Source: Corbicula japonica
Lineage: Eukaryota; Mollusca; Bivalvia; Venerida; Cyrenidae
Direction of reading: 5' to 3'
NCBI GenBank assembly: GCA_038501625.1
Contig: JAZAYU010000001.1
Coordinates: 1-64,000 of the forward strand
Length of the DNA stretch: 64,000 nucleotides
A model generated the notes under the pieces. The model was not told the DNA's origin. It searched no databases and saw only the letters and a program-made list of their open reading frames with translations. Of this stretch, positions 29,001 to 41,000 are shown piece after piece. The position numbers were made by a program, and so were the translations under genes. Each line of letters opens with the position of its first letter. The stretch's first letter is position 1.

Positions 29001-32000
29001 AACTTATAATATATCATGTATAATAAACAACAAAGTGATAATCCAGATGTAAATCAGCCGGCATCAACACTGTTTGCTTCTTGGTCAGAAATAACCTAAT
29101 GAATCAAAAAGCAAACAGTGTAGATCCTGATCAGACGGCATGGATGTGCAGACTGATCTGGATCTAAACTGTTCACCCATGTGATAACAGCCAAGGTGTG
29201 AGGGATTACACATAAGAGAACTTACCTGAAGACAGAACATGATTGTGGATTTGAGGTGTGGGGATATAATCATCACTTCACATTCCAACATCTCATCAAA
29301 TACTCCAAACGCCTCACATGCCTTCTCCTGCAAGAACAAAATAATACGAGTCATTTTGCTCTCTTTTTTCAAAATGCTCCATGAACTTATGTTTTTTCAA
29401 GAAAACTATGACATGTAATGCTGAGGAAAATATATGTACATGATTTTACAGTATACAAATAAGTAATACAAGGCATTTGGAACAACAGTAAAATCCCCCG
29501 CCGAATGCAGGAATGTTGGAAAAGTTATGGATGCTTAATTGCAAATTAACAAACATACATGTATCTGTGCAACAATCATGAGGTTTTACACAGCCCGTCT
29601 AGCAGTTTGGAAGTTATGGAGCAAATACCAAAAACAGGGTTCAAACCTTCAAAGACAACTCCTTGAGCCGGCCAGATTGGAACATGGGTTCTGCGTATCA
29701 TCTTCTTGGGCTGAACATTTGATAAAAATTCCATGATATTCATTCCAGGGGTTCAAAAGATATGAACCGTACATGAAATACATGGTTCAAATCTTCAAAA
29801 ACCACTTGCAACTTTGACCTTGAGCCGGCCAGGTTGGAACATGGATTCTGCACATTGTCTTCATGGTCTGAACATTTTTCTGCATATTGGTGAACATTTC
29901 ACTACAGTTTTATGAAATTCATCCCAGGGGTTCAGAAGATATGAACTGGACACGAAATACATGGTTCAAATCTTCAGACTAGTGACCTTGACCTTGAACT
30001 GGCCAGGAACATGGGTTCTGAAAAAATATAGGCTAGATCAGGTCTCCAAATTTTTTTTAACTCAATCTGCATATTTTGGCAAAGCCTCTATTATTCAATT
30101 ACTATTAGCATATACAAGCTCTATTTGCCCAAGGCCCAAATTCAATAAAAGCTTAGTCCAAGGCTGGCCCCCAAAATAATAAACTAAGACTGTGACCACA
30201 CTCAATATTGGACTGACCAGTCACAAGACAGAGTTCGAAGACTGGTCTCCTATCTAAGTTTTCTGATCTTAGATCTAGCTGTTAACTGGTTCAGAGTAAC
30301 CATTACCTGATCAACTTGGATAAGCTTCTGGATGATCTCCAGTATGTGTGGCACCATCTGCTGGACAGGTTTGAGCACATCATCCCCCACAAAGTAGACC
30401 ACCTCGGCCATTGTCTTGATGGCGTAGAATGGGGCTATGCTGCTCTGTTGATCCACTAGGACTCCAGCCACCAGGCCAGCAATGTCTGCTAGGTGAGGTT
30501 TAAGCTGTTCAGCAGCAGCTGAGGCCACCGAGTACAGCAAGTAAATGCCGATCTACAACATCAAATGTGTACACCTTATCTAATTAACCCACTACTCCGT
30601 ACAAACTATTTTTATTGCAGTGATGAACAGTGCATATCTAGATCAGTTGGTGCATCCTTGAAGTCTGATCAAGATCTACACTGTTAGTAACTTGGTCAGA
30701 AATAACCTAACAAATCTAATAGTGAACAGTTTAGATCCTGATTAGATGGTAAGGATATGTCCATGTATTTTTAGTCCGGCTGTCTTGTTCCACTGACCTT
30801 TGATTAAGATGCAGCCAACAGCATTTTTATATGCTATGTGGAAAAAACAAGTTACATTTCAAGCATAACATCAACCTCAACTCAAAACATCTTTAACAGT
30901 TGGTGTGATTTTTATTTTTTTTCATTTAATCCATAAATCCTATATACATGGTTTATCATGTGCAAATAGTGTAGATTAAGATCAAACCAGAACCATGCTG
31001 TCTAATCAGGATCTACTGTTGTTTTCATGGTCAGAAACAACCTCAATGCTATGGTATGATGATAATATGTCTATTTCAAACCATGCAGAATGTCTTTCAT
31101 CATAGGTGGCAGTACATGTATATTGGCACACTTGAACTATCTTTTTCAGGGATATGAAAGGTATGTACTGTGTCTCTTGCAATGTTGGCTAGGTGTTGCC
31201 ACTGTATTTGTATGGCTTTAGGGTTATGCATACATTTAACCCTTTCCTGTATACTGTAAAACCCATTAATTTTGCGTGGTCAAAATTTCGCGATTTTTGT
31301 CAAAAATCAGCAATTTTCTTTATTCGCGTATTCATAAATTCGCGACGTCGTCAGACTCAAAACCGAAAATATAAAAGTATAATTTAAAACCATGATCACG
31401 ATTTCATCATTAAACACATGCAAACGGTACAGATAAATTAAATTGTCCTTACTGAGATATAAAGCAATAAACATAATATTGTTAGGCAAGCTGCCATTTG
31501 TTTAGGTGTGAAATATAACAAACTGACAATAGCTATAATATTGTTTCCTGTATCAGAATAAATTACGCAAAACTTAACATAGTTTAAGGAGATAATCGTT
31601 TATATTATTTGCCAAATTTATTTGAATAATTAAATCAAATACATGAATGGTGGCCCAAAAGGAATTATATGTGGCGTTTGAAGGGATTAACAGTTCTATT
31701 TTAAGTTGCCTCGTTTCCGATAATTATTATCGGATATTTTATCAAAACTCGTCATAAATTCGCGATATTTGTGAATTCGCGAGGCAAGCGATTCGCCAAT
31801 TTTAGCGAAAATAAAAGCAACGCGAAAAAATCCAGTTCTACAGTAGATACACCTTTATTGCTAGGGCGAACAGTTTAAATCCAGATCAGCCGGCACATCC
31901 ATGCCGTCTGATCAGGATCTAAACTGTTCGCTTTTTGATTCATTATGTTATTTCTGACCAAAATGCAACCAGTGCAGATCCTGATCAGACGGCATGGATG

Positions 32001-35000
32001 TATCGGCTGATCTGGATCTACACTCGCGTACATGCGTAAAAATGCATATATATCTAGGAAAGGGTTAAAGCACAGATGTGCTGGCTTATCTGGATTCACA
32101 CTGTTCCCCCATTGATAACAGCAATAATACATATAACAAAGGGTTAATACACAATGATACTAGCACTAATACAAGGAGTATTCACCTTATGCAGACACTT
32201 GTCTTCATGTTATAAGTGAGTTGATAAGAGCTTTAGCTTCATACAGTTACACTGATTACAGGACAAACAATTCGTACATGTACCTCTCTGTGCTGTGGGT
32301 CATTGCTCTTGATGTGCTGACTGATAAAGATGAACAGTTGAGGCCAGGAGTTGGTAAGCAGGTCATGTTTGGCTACCGTTGCTATCACCTGGGCAATAGC
32401 TACTCTCACTATCTTCCTGCAACAGTAAAACCCAGCACTTAGCCCTTCAATCAAGATATATGAGTTTTACCTCATGTGCAACTCAGTGTAGATCCAGAAC
32501 AGCATGCACACCCATGTCATCTGATCTGGATCTACACTAGTCAGGTCTTGGTCAGAAATAATCTAATAAATCTAAAACAGTGTAAATCCTGATCAGACAG
32601 CACAAATGAGCTGACTGATCTGGATCTTCTCTGTTTGCCCATGTTATAACAACCATATCCCATGGAGTAAAAGGGTTACCCTGATGTCATTTATAATCAG
32701 TATGTTGCTATATATGAAAGCTGTATGACTCTGCACTGGTCACATTTTGGTAAAAAAAACCCTAATGAATCAAAAAGTGAACAGTTTAGATCCTGATCAG
32801 ACGGCACGGATGTGCCGGTTGATCTGGATCTAAATTGTTCCCCCTCAAAATTAAGGTGTGTCTATAGAAGAAAGGGTTAAAGACTTACTTATAGCATTAT
32901 CTATATGAAACAGCATCAGTCTTATAATGTTATTAATCGAATAAAGAGAATTCACATTTGCCTTATTGGGCCAAGGTAAGTCATATTAGCCCCAGGATGA
33001 AGACCGAGGGCTAATATGACTGCCGAGGCCCTATAACATGGCCAATGTGAATTCACTTGATTAATGACAATTTTATTAGTTTGAAGAATAAATACATGAA
33101 ATTCATATTAAGGCTAAACTGGGACAAAACGAGAATTCTGAGTCAATATGAGATGGTTAATTAATAATTTACTATATTGTTATTGTAGAACAATGTCTAT
33201 TGATGACCATTGTCACGCAACTTGTACCATATTGGAACTCTATTTTCATACATCTCTTATTCATAAGTTCCTGATCCAGTAATAGCAAATATTGCTAATC
33301 TGTTAATCTGTTAAGGTGTTTCTTCATAGATACAACTTATATTACATGTGCGATCTTGATCTAAACTGCTGTTTTTAAATTTCTTATATTATGATCAAGA
33401 AGAAAACAGAGAAGTTCAATTTTAAACGCATACAAGAATTATTTTACTTACTCTGGTTCCTGTAGTAATAACTGCAGAATGTTTTCTCTGATCCTGAAAA
33501 CAATATCAAATCAGGTCAACTTCAACTTACACCAATCTTCTTAGAACAATACTGCATATGCAAACAATGCAGGGCTTTTTTCACTATCGTGGGAAGGGGC
33601 CAATGACCTAAAATTTTGGGGAAAATAGCCTGATTTTTCCTTCCAAGGAGAATGAAAAAACCTGATGTAAAGTAGTTTTGAGAGAAAAGGTGCATCATTT
33701 TCAAGAACTTTTGAATGGGAAAGGCCTTTGGAAAGGTTTCCTAAGGTAAACTGAGCAAACAGAAACTGTGTTCACACAAAACTTCATATTATTCTGCTTT
33801 ACAATGGCTAAACTAAATAACTGAATCAGTACAAGTTGTAACAAAATCTGAGTATTTTGCCTCTTGGGATCTTTTATATGGCCTAGATGACTTTATACAC
33901 TTGGAGAATGCTAACAAGTATTAAAACCAGGCAAAATAAGTAAGAAATGTCCCCTAAGCCAGTAAAATGTCTTACGTTGGTGCAATGTTTGCCTGTAATG
34001 CTGCCCATTGTTTACTCTTCAGGATTTTCTTCCTCAGTAGTATAGCTGCATACTGACGAACCTACAACAAACAAAAAGTTGTTTGTGCTTGTCTGATACA
34101 GAGAACCTACAACAAACACATAGTTGTTTGTGCTTGTCTGATACACAGAACATACAACATACAGTAAAACCCCTCATTAAGACCAACCTGAAATTAACCC
34201 TTTCCTCCATAGACACAACATTATTGCCTGGGCGAACAGTGTAGATCCTGATCAGCCGGCACATCCATGCCGTCTGAGCAGGATATCCACTGTTCGCTTT
34301 TTGATTCGATATGATATTTCTGACCAAAATGCGACCAGTGCAGATCCTGATCAGACGGCAGGGATGTGCCTGCTGATCTGGATCTACACTGGTGGCACAT
34401 GTGTAAAAATGTGTATTTATTGAGGAAATGGTTGAGACCAACCCAATAATAAGACAACTAATTCAATGTCCCTTTTGACAGATTTTCACCTATTTCTACC
34501 AAGGAATTATGACCAAATCACCATTAAGACCACTTTTGATCAGTCCAATTGTTTTTTGTGCTTTACTAAAGCTTTTTCAGTCACATTATTATAGAGTGAT
34601 TTACCCTTTTACTTCATATATTATTCATATAATTATATCATGACTAGTGTAGATCGAGATCAGCTGGCATATTTGTCAGAACATCAGGTTCTACACTGTT
34701 CCCTTCATGGTTAGAAAAATCCAATTAATGAACAAGAGTGCCAAACTGACACAAAATACGCCCGTCAAAATGCTGATCATCAAAGTTGCGTAACGATCCG
34801 ATGAAAATTATTCTTCTTGGAGAGCAGATACCGCTCATTCAGTTTTTTGGACAATTCAAGGGCCATAATTCAGGAGTGCCTGGGGGGGATTTGGCAGGTT
34901 ATAGAACTTGGTCGAGATATTATGCCAACCAACATACTCACCAAGTTTGATAAAGACCGGATGAAAACTCTTTGACTTAGAGAGCGTAAACCCTTATTTT

Positions 35001-38000
35001 GGACAATTCAAGGGTCATAATTCAGGAGTGCCTTGGGGGATTTTGCTGGTTATAGAACTGGGTGAGATATTATGCCCACCAACATATTCACCAAGTTTGA
35101 TAAAGACCGGATGTAAACTCTTTGTCTTAGAGAGCGGAAACAGTAATTTTGGACAATTCAAGGGCCATAATTCAGGAGTGCCTGCGGGGGATTTGGCTGG
35201 TTAAAGAACTTGGTCGAGATATTATACCCACCAACATATTCACCAAGTTTGATAAAGACCGGATGAAAACTCTTCGACTTAGAGAGCGGAAACCCTCGGA
35301 AACAGTAATTTTGGACAATTCAAGGGCCATAATTCAGGAGTGCCTGGGGGGATTTGGCTGGTTATAGAACTTGGTCGAGATATTATGCCAACCAACATAT
35401 TCACCAAGTTTGATAAAGACCGGATGAAAACTCTTTGACTTAGAGAGCGGAAACAGTAATTTTGGACAATTCAAGGGCCATAATTCAGGAGTGCATGGGG
35501 GGATTTGGCTGATTATAGAACGTGGTCGTGATATTATGCCCACCAACATATTCACCAAGTTTGATAAAGACCGGATGAATACTCTTTGACTTAGAAAGCG
35601 GAAACCCTGTGGACGCTGCCGCCCGCCCAGTCATTGCATGATCATGACCCTAAATATTGAAGAAAATAAGTAAAGCAAGTCAATTAACAACAATGATATC
35701 ATATAGGATAGATTCAACAGGACAGAGCCTTTTAACAAATGAAAACATGTCATTATGTTTAATATTTCTAGTTAATTCCTGCTACAATCTTGTTCAATTA
35801 CATAAACATTATTTACTCATGTTTTACATGTAATCGCTAAGTAATGCCACTTAAGGTCTTATTAAGTAAATAATATGCGTAGCATTTATGACAAGTACAA
35901 TGCCCTTTGCAATGAATGAATTAAAGTAACATTTTATTTGCTCCATTTCCACATTTTATTACAGAGTAGCATGTAACTTTCCAAGCAACTGCAATGTGAA
36001 CTAGATCTCATTAAAACATGGGAAGAAGCAAAACATGCCATCATAGAAGTGAAAAATTCTGCTAGTACTGAAAATAACCATTTAATCTATTGATAAATTC
36101 AACTATTATAGCAGGTGTACACAGAAAGGATTCAGATCAGCCAGCACACCCATGCCATCATCATCATATGTTGTTTGCTTTTACATTTGTTAGGTTATTT
36201 ATGAACAAGAAGCGAACATTGTTGATCCATATCAGATGTACAGATGTGCCATCTGATCAAGATCTGCACATGTAGCACATGTGAAGTAAAGCTTAAAAAC
36301 ATTGGAACAAGCAAAACCTGCAGTGACATAAGTGAAAAATTCTGCTTGTACTGAAATTTACACCCTACCATAAAATTGTTTGCTTTAAACAACTGTCATA
36401 CATTCCCACAAAGCCTCCATTGTCCAAAATCTGTGATGGCCCAGGGTTATAAAGTGGCGTTTGCCGACAAGTCTCTGCAGACTTTTATTACCGTCACAGA
36501 TATAACAAAATTTTAATGGCAAGTTGGAGATCCGAGACGGCTTTTCCCTTTCAGTTTTATACCTTAGGACAAGCAGTCATAAAACTCCTTCTTGGGAGAC
36601 TAGAGTTCCGCTTCAACCAATCAGGTGTTTGTGAGGGAAGACAGTACAGGTTCAGACAGGACAGAAATTCGGTCCTTCGTAACATTTTAATGCTCAAAAC
36701 AGTTACTATACTCTATAAATACAAGTTTTTTGCATGTGTGACCAGTATAGATCCAGTTCAGATTACACCTCCATGCCACTATTCTGGATCTACACTGGTC
36801 CCCTCAAATGGAACAGTGTAGGTTGTGATCAGACAGCATGGGTGTGTGGGCTGATTTGGATCCACACTGTTTGCTCAAGGGATAACAGCTATATACCATG
36901 TGCCCAAGGTTATAAAACTGAGCATGGAAACCAGTCTCAAATCTCAAGCATCTGATTGGCTGAAATGGCGACCAGTCGCCATTTCAGCCAATCAGATGCT
37001 TGAGATTTGAGACTGGTTTCCAAACTCAGTTTTATAACCTTCAGCCATGGAGTAAAGGGTTGAAGTGTCCCAATGTAACAAAATATGTAAATAATTGTAT
37101 ACATTCCAAGACATACAATAATAACCCTTCCTCCATAGATAATCTTTTATTGCATGGGCAAACAGTTAAGATCCAGATCAGCTGGAACATCGGTGTCATC
37201 TGATAAGGATCTAAACTGTTCACTTTTTGATTCGTTAGGTTATTTCTGACAAAAATGTGACCAGTGCAGATCCTGATCTGACGGCACGGATATGCCCGCT
37301 GATCTGGATCTACACTGGTCCACATGAGCAAAAATGCATATATATGGAGGAAAGGGATAATAAAGGTACCTGTGGATTTTGTGATGTCCCCAAAACTTGA
37401 CAGAGGTTTGTCACAAACCCTGGTTCTTTGAACAACACCTTCAACTGCTGTGTGGACTGAAAAGACAAAGAGACTACTTTGAATTTATATGCTGACTTAG
37501 TTCTACACGTCAGTCACATTATGCATGTCATGGTGATATATTGTGGATGCATTTGTATTTGCGGACATGAGCACTCATCATTTTTCTCAAGACCCTCTTT
37601 TTTGTGGGTTCTTAATTTCATGGAACTCAATTGAAAAGAAAATGTTTATTTTCATTTTTTTATTTCGTGGTGGTTTCAAAATCATGGATCAATCTGTGTA
37701 ACTTAATACCCTACCAATATTGATGATTTTACAAGTGAACAAAATCTCGTTCTAATAAATGTATTTTCGAAAAAGTGAAAAATATGACAAACAATAATAA
37801 GGCATTTTTAAGGAGCAACAATGGAAAATGTGTGCTACAAAACCTTCCTGACTTGAATGTCAAATATGCTAACTTTTTTTACAGTTTTTATCTGTTTCAG
37901 TAGAAGATTTTTGAAAAAGATAGCAACATAAAGATCAACAATGCTTGGGAAAGTTGTAATGTAACCTTGGTCTACAAAACTGGGACATTTATTGGTGTTT

Positions 38001-41000
38001 TCACCATTTCAATGACAAAAGTTAATTCTAAAATCAACAAACTTCATGAATGCAAATACAATAAGATAAATTTTGTCAAAGATTCTGATAAACTAAAATT
38101 GGAGATCCGTCTAAAATCTCAAGCATCTGATTGGCTTAAATTGTGATCAGTTGCCTTTGCATCCAATCAGATGCTTGAGATTGAAGACTGGTGTCTAGTT
38201 TATGATCTTGAGCACAAGACACAAACTGGTAACACTGAAATTGGCAATAGGCCAACAGTATCTACTTAATAACTCTCTTCTGACCGGTAAATAAGTTCTA
38301 TACTCCTGTGTCAGCAAGTCACATCTATTTTCTGTTATCTTTCAGGGATATTTTCATACTATGGATGTAGAGCAAAACATGGTCTAATTGGAGACCAGTC
38401 ATAAAACTCTAGTTTGGATTAGTTTTTTGTCTCAATTTACACCAATCACATTGCATCTGAGATTAGTCTCAGGCAGTTTTGTGACCTTGGACCCTAGCCT
38501 ATTGTGAAGATGAAAAACATCATGTAACAATATAACTTCAACAATATAGTATTAATGTATTTACTGTATAGCAACCAAATGTCAAAAAAACAATAAAATC
38601 AACGAATAAACAAGAAGAGATTTCAATGGAATTTTAAAATTGAATTTCATTTAATTAACCTTTGAAGTGAAAAGTTCAGAATTTTTCACATTTGCACACA
38701 GTGAAGACCCATTCAACAGTCTGATGCTGGTCTACACTACAGGAATTCCATCACTCACATAATTAAAGGACCTGCTCAATCTGGATGAAAGTCAAGCCTG
38801 TGCCCAAGGTTATAAAACTGAGCATGGAAACCAGTCTCAAATCTCAAGCATCTGATTGGCTGAAATGGCGACTGGTCGCCATTTCAGCCAATCAGATGCT
38901 TGAGATTTAAGATTGGTTTCCATGCTCAGTTTTATAACCTTGGGCACAGGATCTCCACTGTTCCCTTTTAGATTCAACAGTTTATTTCTGATCAAGAAGT
39001 GAACAGTGCAGATCCAGATTGGGCAGTACCAATGTTGCCCATATGCTAAAAAGCATAGCCATGCAGTAAAGAGTTATTGCTCCAGCAGTGAAAAAGCTTT
39101 AGTGCTTAAAAATGATACAACCAAGTTAAAAGTATATGTACCACGACATAGGATGAATAATTATTCAACAAGTCAGTAAGTTATAATAGTATTACAAATC
39201 AATCTAAATTGAATTTATTGATCACTACAGGAATTTCCATGCTTTCATTGAAATCATCTCCAAATATGTGAAAATTTCTTGAATAACAAGCTATAAAATG
39301 TTTATAAACAAAACCCTTAGGGCCTTTCCTTAAATAATTGCCACAAATTATACATGTTTAACAGTTACAATGTATACAGTAATGCAAAAAAAAACTTAAT
39401 AAAATGGCCAAATGTGTTGGGGTTTTTTTTACACAAAATGATATCTGTTAGGAATCCATTTTTATACAAATTTTAGTCCAGTCAAGCACTTTTCCACTTC
39501 AAAGAAATATATTACAAGTGTCAGGAGAAGGCCCTGGCATAAAACATGTTAACCTAATAAACTGATCACACTTAACTCACATACTCACATTCCAAAAGTG
39601 CTACAATACCAAAGTCAAACTATTTGATTTAAGGTACAAAAACAACAACAACAAAACTTTTGTGACTGGGTTCAGCTTAGCCTTTTATTATACAAGTTTT
39701 GGTGACTGTAGCACAAAATTTGTCAAGTTATTGTCCAGACAGACATTTTACACTATTTGATTATGTGACCTTGATGTTTGACCATATTACCTCAAATTCA
39801 ATAGGTCACGTGTACCTAGCATAAAAGGCTTTCCACATGGGTTTTGCAAAACTTGTGCAGAATAATCACTGTCATAAATCGTAAAGACAAGGTTATGCAT
39901 CAACCTTCTGATCTGGATCTACACATTTGTAATGTCTGATCAGGATCCACACTGTAACCTTCCAGAATATTCTTCAAGATTCACCAGGTTATTTTTGACC
40001 AAGGAGCAAACAGTGTAGATCCGGATCACATGACATGTATTTGATGGGTGATCTGAATTTATTATAAACTGGCTGCCCATGTGATAAATTTAGGATATTC
40101 ACATTTTTCTAAATCTGATAACAATGCTTTCCTATTGTTCTCATTTAGTTTTGTACATGTCTCAAATTTACCACAGGAGACATGACTGTGTATCTGTGTA
40201 CATTTAAAATACATTTAATACGATTTTGCCAATGAATATTAATGCTATAAAACTTAGGTAGTCCAAACCATTAATAGTTTAAGATTCAATGTTGCATTAA
40301 ACAGCTGATCTCAGTACCTCGGCAACAATCAAAACAAAGTGGTATTTATGCTTTTTAATCCATGATATACTACCTATGGCCAAAAAATGGAGCACTTATT
40401 GATGTTATGAAAACATGAAATGCTCGTTGATTCAAAAGCAAAAGTACACCTTCGTCCATTAAAGGCTGAGGGACACTAAACATACATTTCTTGTACCAAC
40501 AGCCTTAAAGAAAAATTTGCATTTGCCCTAACCAGAATCTAGGTAAGCAGGTACTGAAGTAGGTAGGGGGGGTGCAGAATTTTAATAAGATGCCAGACAG
40601 GCTAGATCATCAATGGCACCATTTTTCAGTCTGCAGTAATCAGGGCTTTTTCAGGGGGTTTGGGGAAAAGAGCCTCTTCCCATTTTACATGGTATACAAT
40701 GGTTTTATGCTGGTTACATACATAAATTCAAGGAATGTAGGTTTCACTGATCACTTATCAATAGTAAAGAAACAACTTTTATAATTTAAAGTCTTCATAA
40801 CATGGATTATTATTGATTTATTTTTGTTTCTGTTTTATAGTTAAAAAGGTATTTCTTTTAAAAAAGGAATTTTTTCCTGAAATTGGGATTTTTTTTCTTG
40901 AAATTTGGAAAAATGGACCCTATTGGGCATTGGGATTGGGGCCACATATCAGCCCCGTGAGACTGGCTGAAAAATCACTGGTAATATTAACCTTTAAAAA

